Origin: Anaeromyces robustus
Lineage: Eukaryota > Neocallimastigomycota > Neocallimastigomycetes > Neocallimastigales > Neocallimastigaceae
Assembly: GCA_002104895.1 (NCBI GenBank)
Contig: MCFG01000403.1
Span: 1 to 60,490, forward strand
Direction of reading: 5' to 3'
DNA length: 60,490 nt
The translations under genes were made by a program, and so were the position numbers. A model generated the notes under the pieces. The model did not search any database and was not told where the DNA came from. It saw nothing but the letters and a program-made list of their open reading frames with translations. Positions 1 through 23,600 of the stretch are shown piece after piece (the first letter of the stretch is position 1; each line of letters begins with the position of its first letter).

Positions 1-1
1 A

Positions 2-4270
<4,269 letters not shown>

Positions 4271-4445
4271 TTAATTTAGAAATGAAAGTTTCATTATTTT
4301 TGGGTATCTAATATTTAAATGATTTCCTTCGTACGTTTTTTTACATTCTTTTTGTAATTTTTTATAAAGATAATAATAAAATAGTTTTCCTTCATAATGA
4401 AAAGTACAATCCCATTGACATTCTATATTGCAATTATTTAATAAT
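4271..4445 (-). other. possible extra 3' terminal exon of REV1
   Basis: The minus strand carries a short open frame with coding-like composition (LLNNCNIECQWDCTFHYE, then a Lys/Tyr-rich segment ending MKLSFLN and a stop at 4271). It has four Cys and a Trp, unlike the Ile/Phe/Lys translations of real intergenic DNA nearby. It would join REV1 in frame if an AT-AC intron spans 4446-4572. No GT-AG junction links it to REV1. It could instead be a remnant of another gene. I do not recognise the peptide. Confidence 0.35.
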
Positions 4446-4547
4446 GTATTATCAACAGAAAAAAAAAAAAAAGAAAACAAGAAAAAAGAAGTTAAGAATA
4501 ATAATAATAATTAATACGAAATATATTAAATTAATAAATTTCAACAA

Positions 4548-10755
<6,208 letters not shown>

Positions 10756-10868
10756 TTTTTACAAAGTACTAGATTTTATTATTTTTTGGAATTTTTTTAT
10801 TTTTATAAACTTTGCATAAAAATTTTTATATTTTTTAAAATTTTTTTACTATATTTTTAATATATTAA

Positions 10869-10912
<44 letters not shown>

Positions 10913-10942
10913 AAAAATTTTTACAAAATAAAAGTATTATAA
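10756..10942. promoter_or_regulatory. short divergent promoter region between REV1 and the CSN8-like gene
   Basis: Only 187 bases separate the two divergent start codons. The interval is almost entirely A/T and contains an uninterrupted A tract (about 10870-10910). No specific factor site can be named. Shared regulation is an inference from spacing. Confidence 0.5.
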
Positions 10943-12648
10943 ATGAATAATAAATCTTTTAACAAATCTTATAACAAATCATATAATAATAAATCCTATA
11001 ATAAATCCTATAATAAATCCTATAATAAATCCTATAATAGATCCTATAATAGCAATAGTAATAGTAATTTCAGTTCCAATACCTGTTACAACAACAATTC
11101 CAACTTTGACGCTATCAATAATGATAGTTATAGCAATAACAACAATAATGATCCTTTAGCAAATTGGAGGAAAAAGGGACCAAGAAACAATAGAAATGAA
11201 AGATGGGAAAGAGTAGGTTATATTAGTCGAGATAGTAATAATTCTAAGAATGAAGAGTAATGATAAATTATTTATTACAATTAATTTCTATTGTTATTTT
11301 ATATAAGGTTTTAATATATATATATTTATTTATTCAATTTATAATATTAATTTATTATATTATTATAGTTTGAGACAACCTGAAATACAAAAACAGTATT
11401 TTAAATATATCCAGGAAGAGGTAATATTAAATAAAAAATTTTAATATTATTTTATTTATATTTTTTATTAATGTTATTTTATTAATAATCACTTTTATAT
11501 TATCATTAAAAGATTGAAAAAATTGATTTTAATAAGATTGAAGAACATACTTTGGATCCTCTATTAGCTTCATTAAGTATGTTTTAAAAGAAACATATAT
11601 TTATTATCTTTAAATTATTTAGAATGTTAATGTATTATTAAATATAAATAAAATTTTTATATCAAAATTTACATATTCAATTATAAAAGGAAAATTAAGG
11701 GAAGGAATTGTTTCGTCGGGTCAAAAAAATGAATTTAATATTGAAGGTATTTTATTTAGTAAAAAATATAAAAAATATATACATATATAATTTTTAAAAA
11801 AAATAAAATATTATTTATATCCATAATTTTAATGATTAAAAATTTATGTATCATCTATAGTTTTCGAATTATCAACAAGAATCGCATTAAAAGCTAGAAA
11901 TTTTGAAGAATTATGGAAAAGTCTTTCATATTTAATATTAACACTTTATGAAGGAGATGTTGATACATCAAGAAAGAAAAATAATAAACCAGAATATATT
12001 AAATATTATTTACTTTATTTAATTTGTTATTTACCTCCAACAAATATTGAAAAATCTTTAATTGGAGATTCTCAAGTAGTTATGTCAAAATATAACTTAT
12101 TATCAGAGGAAATAAAGGAAACACCTGAAATTAAATTTGTATATGAATTATTAATTTTGTTTAATGTTGCTCCTATTAATTATGTTCGTTTTAAAGAATT
12201 ATATAAAAAAGCTAATGAATATGATAAAATTTTGATACAGGTATAATATATATAAATTAATATTAATAATATCTGTAAAGTTTTGTTTAAAGTTATTAAT
12301 CAACATAGTAATAAAAAAAAGTATAAATTAATATCAAGATTAATATCAAGTATAAAGATAATATTAACATATAACATATGTAAATTTTATTATATCTTTT
12401 TTTTTTATAATATTAAGAACCGACTTCCAAGAATAAGAAAAAGAACTCTTACAGTCTTAACAAAAACATATTTTACACTTCCAACTAATGATATAAAAGA
12501 ATGGTTAATTTTTGATAATTTTGAAATTTTAAAAAAATATTTAATTGATAGTTGGAAAGAACTTCTAAACAATATTGATATAGATGATTATGACCAAAGA
12601 ATTACTGAAGAACAGGTTATTTTAAGAATCCCAAAGAAGAAAAAGTAG
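10943..12648 (+). CDS. CSN8/PSMD8/SAC3-like helical repeat protein (putative)
   Basis: Six exons join cleanly with GT-AG introns: 10943-11256, 11369-11420, 11513-11576, 11690-11746, 11861-12240 and 12418-12648, giving 365 residues. The N-terminus is a degenerate tandem repeat of NKSYNKSYN type, then Ser/Asn-rich, then NWRKKGPRNNR. The rest is helical. The stretch SLRKLREGIVSSGQKNEF followed by VFELSTRIALKARNFEEL resembles the SAC3/GANP and CSN8/PSMD8/eIF3k superfamily, where an N-terminal alpha-solenoid precedes a winged helix. The C-terminus (DDYDQRITEEQVILRIPKKKK) ends basic. The exact family is not certain: it could be a fungal-specific relative rather than a true COP9 or proteasome subunit. 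It shares a 187-base intergenic region with REV1. Confidence 0.6.
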
Positions 12649-13021
12649 AAATAAATTATATCTAATCAATCATAAAATAGAATAATTTATCAAACAATTA
12701 TAACTTGAATAAAATTAAATTATTAACTTGAATCAATAATAAAATATTATTTTTAATATTATTAGTTATTTATTTTATTTTTTGTAATATTTTCTAATAT
12801 ATAATTTTTTTTTACGATATAAAAGGTATACTTATACAACTTAATAAAAAATAACATAAATGAATAATTTATGTAAAAGATTACTATTTCTATCTTTTTA
12901 AATTATATTTATAATTAATAAATAGTTTTAAATAATATATAAAATATGTATATATACAATATAAACTTGTATTGATTGATGATTTAAATAATTAAATTAT
13001 TAATATTATTATAATAATTTT
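12649..13021. other. convergent intergenic spacer
   Basis: A/T-only spacer between two converging 3' ends. It must hold both poly(A) sites. Several AATAAA-like strings occur, but in this composition they are not informative. Confidence 0.7.
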
Positions 13022-14668
13022 CTAATTTTTTGTATTTTTTGCTATGATTGTTCCTTCATTGTTATTTTTCTTTTTTCTTAATTCTCTTTCCCATTCATTT
13101 CTTACTTTACGATATAATAACATAGTAGCTTGAGCATCTTCAACCTTTTAATAAATATAAAGAAAAGAAAATAAATATAATGAATATAATAAATATAATA
13201 TATTAGGATATTTCATTTTTTAGTATCATTATTATTTTTTTATTTCTTTATATATATTAACAGGAAATAAGAAATATTATATTTTTTTATGTAAAAATTA
13301 CCGATGAATGTTCTCCTCCTTGAACGTCTAATCCTAATATAACTTTGGTTAATTTTTTTAAACTTGGTGTACGACCATTTGTAATTTTTCTAAATGGTTT
13401 ATAATGTGAGGTATCACGAACTAATTTATATGGATGATCTAATAATAATGCACCAAAATCGTGTTGCAATGCATGACCTATAACTATTTTATCTTTCAAA
13501 ATATCAGCAACTTCTTTTTGAACATCTAAAAATGGTTCGGCTGTTATTATTATTATTAATAATAAATATATATATTTAATCATTATATTTAATGTTTTAG
13601 TTTAATTATTAATATTATTGTATTTTGAAACTTACCATCTTTTAGTATTTCTCTTGTAATTCCACTTACATGAGTTCTATAATCTACGACTTTTTCTCTT
13701 GGTAAAACAAATTTATCTAAAATAACATTTCCATAATAATTGACAATACTAACTCTTGCTAATACTGATTCTTTTCCTTCTGGACCAACACCAACCATTT
13801 CACAATCCATAGCAACATATTTACCGATTCTAAAATATGAATATAAAAGTTATTATTATTTAAATATAGTAAAATTATTGTTATTGATGATTATTATAAC
13901 ATTTGTTAAAAATAAAAAAATTACAATAATATAATATATATATCTATATTTAATATAAATTATATTGTATTATACCTAGTTTTGGCAGAACTTCCACTTT
14001 CTACTAACGAGTAACTTTGTTTTTCATTATTTTTGTCTTTATTCTTATTCTTTTTATCCTTTTTACTATTATTTTTATCTTCTTCTTCTTTTTTATTAAT
14101 TTCATTGAATAAGGAATCTAAAATTTTTAAATCTCTTACAGTTGTAATTTTATCTTTATTTTCATTATCTGAAATACTATTTTTTATATTATAAGTAATT
14201 ATTTTTTTAACAAAAGAAAAAAATTGAAATTTTATAAGTATTTTTAACATTTAATATTTAATTTTGTAATAAATTTTAAATTAAATTTATATATATGAAT
14301 AAGATATATATATATATATATATCGTATTTAAGATTATAATGAAATAATTACTTGGCTTCATCTAATTCTTCAATTTCATTTTCTTTAATTAAAATTTCT
14401 TCTTTTTCATTATTTTTTTTAATTCCTTTTTCTACTTTTTTACTCTTTTTTTGTTTTTTATTTATATTATTATTTAGTGATTCCGGCTTTCTCTTTTTAT
14501 TATCTTCTTTTTTTAATTGCTATATGTTGTATAATATATAATATTTTAGTTAATGTTTTAATTAAAAATTTTAAATATAATTCTATTTTATTATTTGAAT
14601 GTTAATTATACCTTACTTAATTGCTTCCAATTACTCGAACTTCTTGCTTTACTTAATAGTTTTTCCAT
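13022..14668 (-). CDS. REX4: REXO4/Rex4-type RNA 3'-5' exonuclease
   Basis: Start codon at 14668-14666 ([19 protein letters not shown]). A Lys-rich, nucleolar-signal-like exon follows, then an acidic and basic linker, then the exonuclease domain over four exons. The DEDDh motifs are complete: Exo I is [11 protein letters not shown], Exo II is [18 protein letters not shown], and Exo III runs GGEHSSV then [11 protein letters not shown] across the last intron, supplying the His and Asp. [15 protein letters not shown] between Exo I and II is typical of the REXO4/ISG20 family. The closest function is the Rex4 group, which trims rRNA precursors; nucleolar location is inferred from the basic N-terminus. 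All junctions checked are GT-AG and in phase. It is divergent from the phosphodiesterase gene. Confidence 0.9.
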
Positions 14669-15908
<1,240 letters not shown>

Positions 15909-18900
15909 ATGAATAAGTCTATTTCAAATTCAAATTATTTATATAAATCAAAAACTAATAGTAAAATAGTCAGCGATAGTGAGGATAACGAAAATATATT
16001 AAAAGAATATAGTAGAATAGATATCAATAAAGGTGAGAATGAGAAAATAGAGGTTAATACATTAGAAGTTTGTAGTAGGATAGATATAAATGAAAATGGG
16101 AGTAATGAAAGGAAAAATACATTAGAAGATTGTCATCAAATAGAGAATATTGAAAAAGAGAATGGGAATAATATTGAAGAAAAAAAGAAAAATGATGATG
16201 ATGAAATAAAGACGATTTGTACAGTATCAAATAATAATGAAAAAGTTTCGAATTATTTTGGAAAAAGGTAAAAGAATATTTATAAATATAATTATATATT
16301 TTTAATATGAATATATATAGTTATTTATAATTTAATTTATTTTGCCATTTCATTTTTTTTAATATTTTTCATATTATTTGTTTGTTATCTTTTTTTAATA
16401 AAAAAATTAATTTAATTAATATATTTATTTAAAAATATAATAAAATAAAAAGATTTAAAGATAACCCACTATATAATTATAAACCATGTCATATAACTGA
16501 GATCTTGATTCATTTTATAATATTTGGAATAGCCATAATTTCAAAACAAATAATATATTTAGAATTCGAAAATATTTATTTATTTGTATTATATATGATA
16601 TTAACAACACTCACTATTGGTATATTTCGAATATTTTTTGAGTTTAATCCAAAATCATCAATACCCTATTATATTTTAACTATCCCTTTCACGGTTTTAA
16701 ATACAGTTTTTAGAGAAAATAAGTTTATTTTTGAAATTCTATATTTTATTTCTATATCTTTTTTAATTCATTTATCTGATATTTCCAATAAAACTATTCA
16801 TTTAAAAATAATACCTTTTATATTATATTCATTTTATGTAATGAATACTTTATTACTATATTTTTTTGAAGAAAATTTATGTAATAATAAATATCATATA
16901 GAATTGTGTGATAAAAGGGAGGAATTAAATAAAATTGATTTATTTGATGAATTCTTTTTAATTATAACATCATTATTTTTAGTAGAAATTATATCAAGAT
17001 TTCAATATTATATAGATTATGGAAAATGCATTAATATTAGAAGAGAAGATGCCTTAAGAGAACTTTTTCGAATTAATAGAAAATTAAGGAAAAATATTAA
17101 TACATTAAATCGATATATACATTTAAGTGAAGATACTTTATATTCTGATGTTCCTAAAAAGGAATTATTAGAATTAATGATAAAAATTAAAAAAGATCCT
17201 GAATTAAATATTAGATATAAACAATATGTAAAATATTTAATTAGAATTTTAAAACAAAGTTTAAATAATTCCAAAAATTCATTAGTTAATCTTGATGGAG
17301 GAATTAAAATAGAAAAAATACAAAAATGGATAGATTTAATGGAAATTAGAAAACATAATATTATTGTTGGATTGCTTACGAATCAAGAGGTTGAAGATTA
17401 TTCTCATAATATTATAGATGAATTTCCCGAAGAAGTGAAAAATTATTTAACTAAATATTTTCTTGATATGCATTATAATGCTATGGATTTACATCGACTT
17501 TCAGAAGGTCATTCTTTATTTTATACGGTATTATGGGCAATAACTATTCAATATGATTTACTTAATAAATTAAATATTAAAAAGGCATTATTTTATGAAT
17601 GGGTCATTAATATTGAATCCGGTTATAAAAACAATCCTTATCATAATTCTATGCATGCAGCTGATGTATTATTTATGACTCATTATTTTATAGTAAAATC
17701 CGGGATAATTAAACAATTAACTTCAGAGGAAATATTTTCAATTTTAGTAGCTGCTTTTATACACGATTTTAAACATCCAGGAGTGAATAATCATTTTTTA
17801 ATTGAAACATCAGATGATTTAGCTTTATTGTATAATGATCAATCAGTATTAGAAAATTATCATCTTGCTTCTTCTTTTTTACTTATGGATCAATTTAATT
17901 TTTTATCTAATATGACTGAAGAAATGAAAAATTATGTTAAAGAAATTATTATTTCTATGGTATTGGCTACAGATATGTTTTATAATACATTTTGGACCAA
18001 AAAGTTTTCAGATAAAGTTAATCAAGGTACTTTAAATTTCTCAAATAAGGAAGATAAATTATTATTATTAAACGTTTTTATTAAATGTGCTGATGTTGGA
18101 AATCCAGTGAAACCATTAGATTTATATCTTTTATGGGTAAAAATGATATCAGAGGAGTTCTTTCAACAAGGAGATGAAGAAGCTAAAAGAGGAATGATTA
18201 TATCTCCGTATATGGATAGAAAATGTGAAAACATACCGGATAATCAAATTGTAAGTTTTTTTTTCATTTTTTTATCTATATCATATTTAATAATATTAAA
18301 ATACTAAATTACTATAATTTTTATATTAATAAACATACATATTTAATTTAATAATTTTTAATTATAATTATATATTTGTATTATATATATATTTGAATTT
18401 TATTCATTATATAATAGGGATTTATAAGTTTTGTAGTTAATCCATTATTTATTATACTTAATAAATATTTTAATAATAAGTTTGATAACATATTAAAAAA
18501 CTTGGATCAAAATTTAGAATATTGGAAAATTAAAAAACAACAAAAATTACAAAAACAAGATGAACAAAAGAATAAAAGAATAGGTCATAAAAATAAAGTA
18601 GTTAAGTCAATGAAAGAAAATAAGTTATTAAATCTTGAAGAAGAAAGTTCTTATGATATTAATGATTATCAATCTTATCAAAGTAATATACGAAAAAATA
18701 AGAAAATGAATCATATAACTAGTTCAAATTTTGATAAAAATGTATCCAATAAAAAAGTTAATGAATCTAATATTATTAAAGAAAAGAATTATATAAATAT
18801 TAAAATTAATGAAGAATATGAAGAAGAAAAAAGAAATGAAAATGAATATTATTCAAATCATCATTCAAAAAATCATTTTCTACCTCATTGTCGACCTCAT

Positions 18901-19767
18901 TCCAGAAAGTTTTCTAAACATCATTCACGTTCACGTTCACGTTCACATCATCATAATCATTCAAGAACTAATTCTCCTTCAAAACCTGATATATCTTTTA
19001 ATTCAACTTCATATATACAGCAACAACATCAATCAGCCAATTTTGAAAGAAAATATAGAAAAGTTAAGGAAAAGAATGAAGAGAAAAATAATATTGAACC
19101 TTTATCTTCTTCATATCGTAATAATGATAAATCCAAAAAGTCATTTATATTAAATGAAGTATCATCAGCAAATATTAATAATATTAAAAACCAAATAAAT
19201 AATACAAAAAAAAATTATTCAACACTATCTAAAAATAGTATATCTGCTGTAACAATTATTCCAATTAATGAAAATGAAGACGAAGACAATGATGAAAATA
19301 AACATAAAAAAAATAATAAAGATAACAGTGATAATATGATGAATAATGCGAATAGTGAAAATAATGTTGAACCTATTACAGAAATTATTGATAATAATGA
19401 TACTGATTATATAAAGAATATGTCAGAAGTATATATATACCAAAAAGAAAATATGAAAAAGAAACCAACAAAAAATAAAAGAAGAGAAAAAGTATATATT
19501 CATTCATCTTCTAGTAGTGAATCTTCAATATTAAAATTTAGAAATAATGATAATATTAATAATACCAATTTAATTAAAAGTTCTAAGAATAACAGTAAAA
19601 TTATTAGAGAAGTAGGTCAATTAAGAAAAGATTTTTCTAAAAATAGCAAAGATAATAAAAAAACCAATGAGGAAGATATTAATGAACAAATAAGAAAGAG
19701 AAGAAAAGAAAATATAAAAAAGGCATTACAAGCCATTGAAATGAAAAAATTAAATAAAATCGAATAA
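15909..19767 (+). CDS. class I 3',5'-cyclic nucleotide phosphodiesterase with six predicted membrane helices
   Basis: Three exons (15909-16267, 16453-18250, 18418-19767) give 1168 residues. Residues 1-135 are hydrophilic. About residues 136-310 contain six hydrophobic segments, for example LIHFIIFGIAIISKQII, IYLFVLYMILTTLTIGIF and FFLIITSLFLVEII. A helical linker (REDALRELFRINRKLRKNI) precedes the catalytic domain. Its signatures are complete: YHNSMHAADV, HDFKHPGVNNHFL (the HD-x2-H-x4-N signature), KCADVGNP and NQIGFISFVVNPLF, which supplies the invariant Gln split by the second intron. It should hydrolyse cAMP and/or cGMP at a membrane; specificity cannot be read from sequence. The last roughly 400 residues are low-complexity, with an RS/HH patch and a basic coiled end. 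The layout recalls PDE3-type membrane PDEs or rhodopsin-PDEs, but no retinal-binding motif was recognised. Confidence 0.92.
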
Positions 19768-20231
19768 ATAGAATATATATGTGTATAATATCTAAGTTAT
19801 ATAATAAAAATTATTTCTTATTTAAGATAAACACTAACAATCTAAATATTATCAACACATTAAAAACACCAAAAATGGCAACGAAAATAATATAAATAAA
19901 AAAAAAAAAAATACAAAAAATACATAATACAATAGATAAAATATATATTTTATTTATTCTATACATAATTATTGATATATAATTAATATTTTTAATGAAT
20001 TTTTTATATTATTTTTTAATTATACATATATTATTTACTTATTTTTCTTAACTTATAATGTTTTTCATAAATATTTTTATTATATAAAACTAGTCTCAAA
20101 CAATTACTATCATTATTTTATTATGCATCATTAATATTTTTTGTATTATTTTTAATCTATTAGAATATATATATTATATGAGAATATTAACTATATTAAC
20201 ACAGAATTTTTAGAAAAGAGTATGACTATTA

Positions 20232-20267
<36 letters not shown>

Positions 20268-20661
20268 ATTTTAAATTTTGTTTTCAAATAATCTTAATGG
20301 TTAAACAAATTAAATAATATGAATTTCCAATGAAAAAAAATTTTTTAAAAAATTAAAATTTGGAAACTTTATAATTTAAAATATTTTTTTTCGTCAACTT
20401 TATTTTTTATATAAAATATTATTAATACATTAATGGTTTATATAAACGTTAAAAAACTATAATATATATAAAATATATTAATGTACATATTTATATAAAA
20501 AAATTTTTTTTATTTTGTTTTTATAACTTTAACAATTATTATTTAAGATTAACAGTTAACAGATTAATTATTATATATGAAAAAATAATAAATATTTGAT
20601 ATTTTTTATTGTCATAGATAAAAGACTATTATAATTTAATAATTTAAAGAATAGTTATAAA
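19768..20661. other. intergenic spacer
   Basis: A/T-rich spacer between two rightward genes. It has a T run of about 35 bases near 20232-20266 preceded by a short direct repeat of TACTCTT-like bases. No gene or RNA supported. Confidence 0.7.
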
Positions 20662-23600
20662 ATGATATCAACAAAAAAGTCTAGATTTAATTCTAGTAAA
20701 ATAAATAGGCCAAATGAAAAAACACCGTTTAGAACATTGTAATATATAAAATAATTGATAAAAATCTAGTACTTATTTTTCTAAATAAATTTTAATTTGA
20801 TTAATTTATAATATATATATATATTGTATATTATATATATATTATATTTATGAAACAATTATTATTATATCCATAATTAAGATTACATGACCGAGGCTTA
20901 TTTTCACCAGATAAAACGTCTATACCAATAGCAAATTATTCAAAGCCTGATATTAGAAATGATTTAAAATTTGAAACAATAAATACCATAAGAGAAAATG
21001 TTTACCATCATAGAGATTCTACAAGACCTAAATTTTTAACACAAATGATAGCTTATATAAAAAAGGAATTTGCAGAACTAGGAATTGAAGAGTATGAATA
21101 CAAATATATATAGAACAATATATACACGAATAATTGATATTAATTTATTTTATATGTGTATTATTATATTTGATATTTTGTTAATTAAAGTTCAAAACCT
21201 GGATGCATGGAAAGATTACAAGTATACAAAACAGTTTTCGGTAATTTTATTAGAAAGTTTTATTGTTAATGTATAAATCATATATTATTATGTAAATAAT
21301 AATATTAATAAAAAATAAATATATATATAATCTATAATCATATATATATTCATTTTTTTAAAAAGATTTTTTTATGGAAGAATTTAAAACCTATCAACCT
21401 ATATTAAGTGATATAAAAAATGAATATGAATTAAATTTACAAAATGCATTAAAAATAGAAGATGAATAATATCCTTTTATTATATATACTTATATTTTAT
21501 AAAAAGAAAGGAAATTGATGGAAGATATTATTAAATATTTGCTTTTAATATTAATGTATTAATTCTTAACTAATAATAATATTATAATTTACTTATTAAA
21601 TACTCATTTGATTAAAAGTAAATATTCAGTATTAAAATATCAATCAGAAAAACAAATTGAAGAATTAAAACAATTATCAAAAAATGAATATGAAGAACAG
21701 ATGTAATAAATTATTATAATAAAAAAAGCTTTTATTTACCATATATATTAAATTATATTGCAGTATTAGTGTAGTTAATATTGTTTATTTATTTATATTA
21801 TTTATTATTAATAAAAAAAATAAGTAATAAATTAAATAGAGAAATTGAAAGATCAAAAAATATTATAAGAGAACTTAATAATGAAAAAGAATTATTAGAA
21901 GATAAAATTGATAAATTGGAAATTGCAGAAGTTAACGATGTAAATATAATTATTAATAGTTAATTGAATTTGTTTTTCTATGGAAAAATTATATATTAAA
22001 AATAAACTCAAATATAAATATTAAAAATAAATAGGAGCGTTTAACAAATCGTGTATATCATTTAGAACAAGAACTTGAACGTACAAATAAATACTGTTCT
22101 GAATTAATACAACAAAAGGATGCAGAATTAGAAAGACTACACGATAATGTTAAAAGCAGTACGTCTTATTATATTATAAAATTTTCATATTTTTCATTTT
22201 TTTTTCATTTTGATTTATTATTAGTTTTAATTTTAAATAATTATATATTTCTTAATATGTAATATATTTTTGTAAAAAAATATTAGTGGATTATAGAATA
22301 TTCTCTTTAACGAATTTAAATGCAGATTTAAAGAAAAAAATGGGAAAAGTATAGAAATTTTTATTTATATTAATATCAATATACATATATATGCTTGTTA
22401 GTTACCTATAAAATATTTTATTTATTGTAATTATATATAATAAATTTTTTCTCATTAATTAAAAAAATGAATTTTAAAAAAAGATGGTGTCAATAGATTT
22501 ATATCATTCAGTATCAACAAAACTAGAAAAATGTGAAGATGAATTGAAAGATTTTAAAATGTTAAATGAAAATATGGTAAAATATTTTATGTAGATTATT
22601 ATTGTTTTATATAATCAAATATATATGCAAATATATATGATAAATTTGATAAATTGACATATGAAACTATAATTATAATATATATAGATAATGCAAAATA
22701 TTCAAAAGGAAAGTTTATCTTTTAGATCAGCGCTAAAACAAAATGGAAATGGTGTAGATGATTTTGAAATTGATTGGGGAGTTATTCAATCTTTATGTCC
22801 TGGGATTAATGTTATTAATTATAAGAGAGTGATTGATAAAATGGATCTAAATAATATAATTACTTATTTCATAAAAAAATTAAATTCGGTAGGTTATATT
22901 ATTTAAAATAATATAATATTAATAAAGAATGTATATTTTTACCAAATATTTTATTATTAATTATCCAAAAAATATATAAAAAGAATGATTTACAATCACC
23001 AGATAGTAAAGAGGGGAATGAAAAGTAAAAAATTTTATAATATTTATTGTAAAATATTTTTAAAATTATATAAGAATACTAAGTATTTTAAAAATTATTA
23101 TCAGTTTCAATCAAGATTCAATGAATTATTTCAATGGGTTAGGTTTACAATCACATATACCAAAGTATTTAAGGTAATATTAATTTGAATTTTTTTATCA
23201 AATATTTTTAGTTCATCATAATAATATAATTAGTCATTTCTATTAATTTTATAAGATATGAAGGAAGAATAGTTAATAGAATGTTAAATAGAAGAAGTTG
23301 CATAATGTTAATTAATGATATATGGAAGGCTAAAAGTTTATATGAAATCTCACAAAAGAAGAGTGAAACAGCTAAAAAAGTTGTTAAAGTAATAATATAT
23401 AGATAATTAAAATTAAAAAAAAAAAAAAAAAAAAAAAAGGAAAAAAAAATAAAAAATATAAAAATGTAATAAAGGATATGAATGTTTAAAATTTTAAAGA
23501 ATTAATTAATATTTTAATATATATATTTTATAAATTCATTACAATTATAAAAAAAAAGATTTCATTACCAGAATTCCTTTATTTATATTTGAAGAAAAGA

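Noticed and set aside
12283-12417. Upstream extension of the last CSN8-like exon
   Set aside because: Its sequence is intron-like; the AG at 12416-12417 joins LIQ to NRLPRIRKR in frame.
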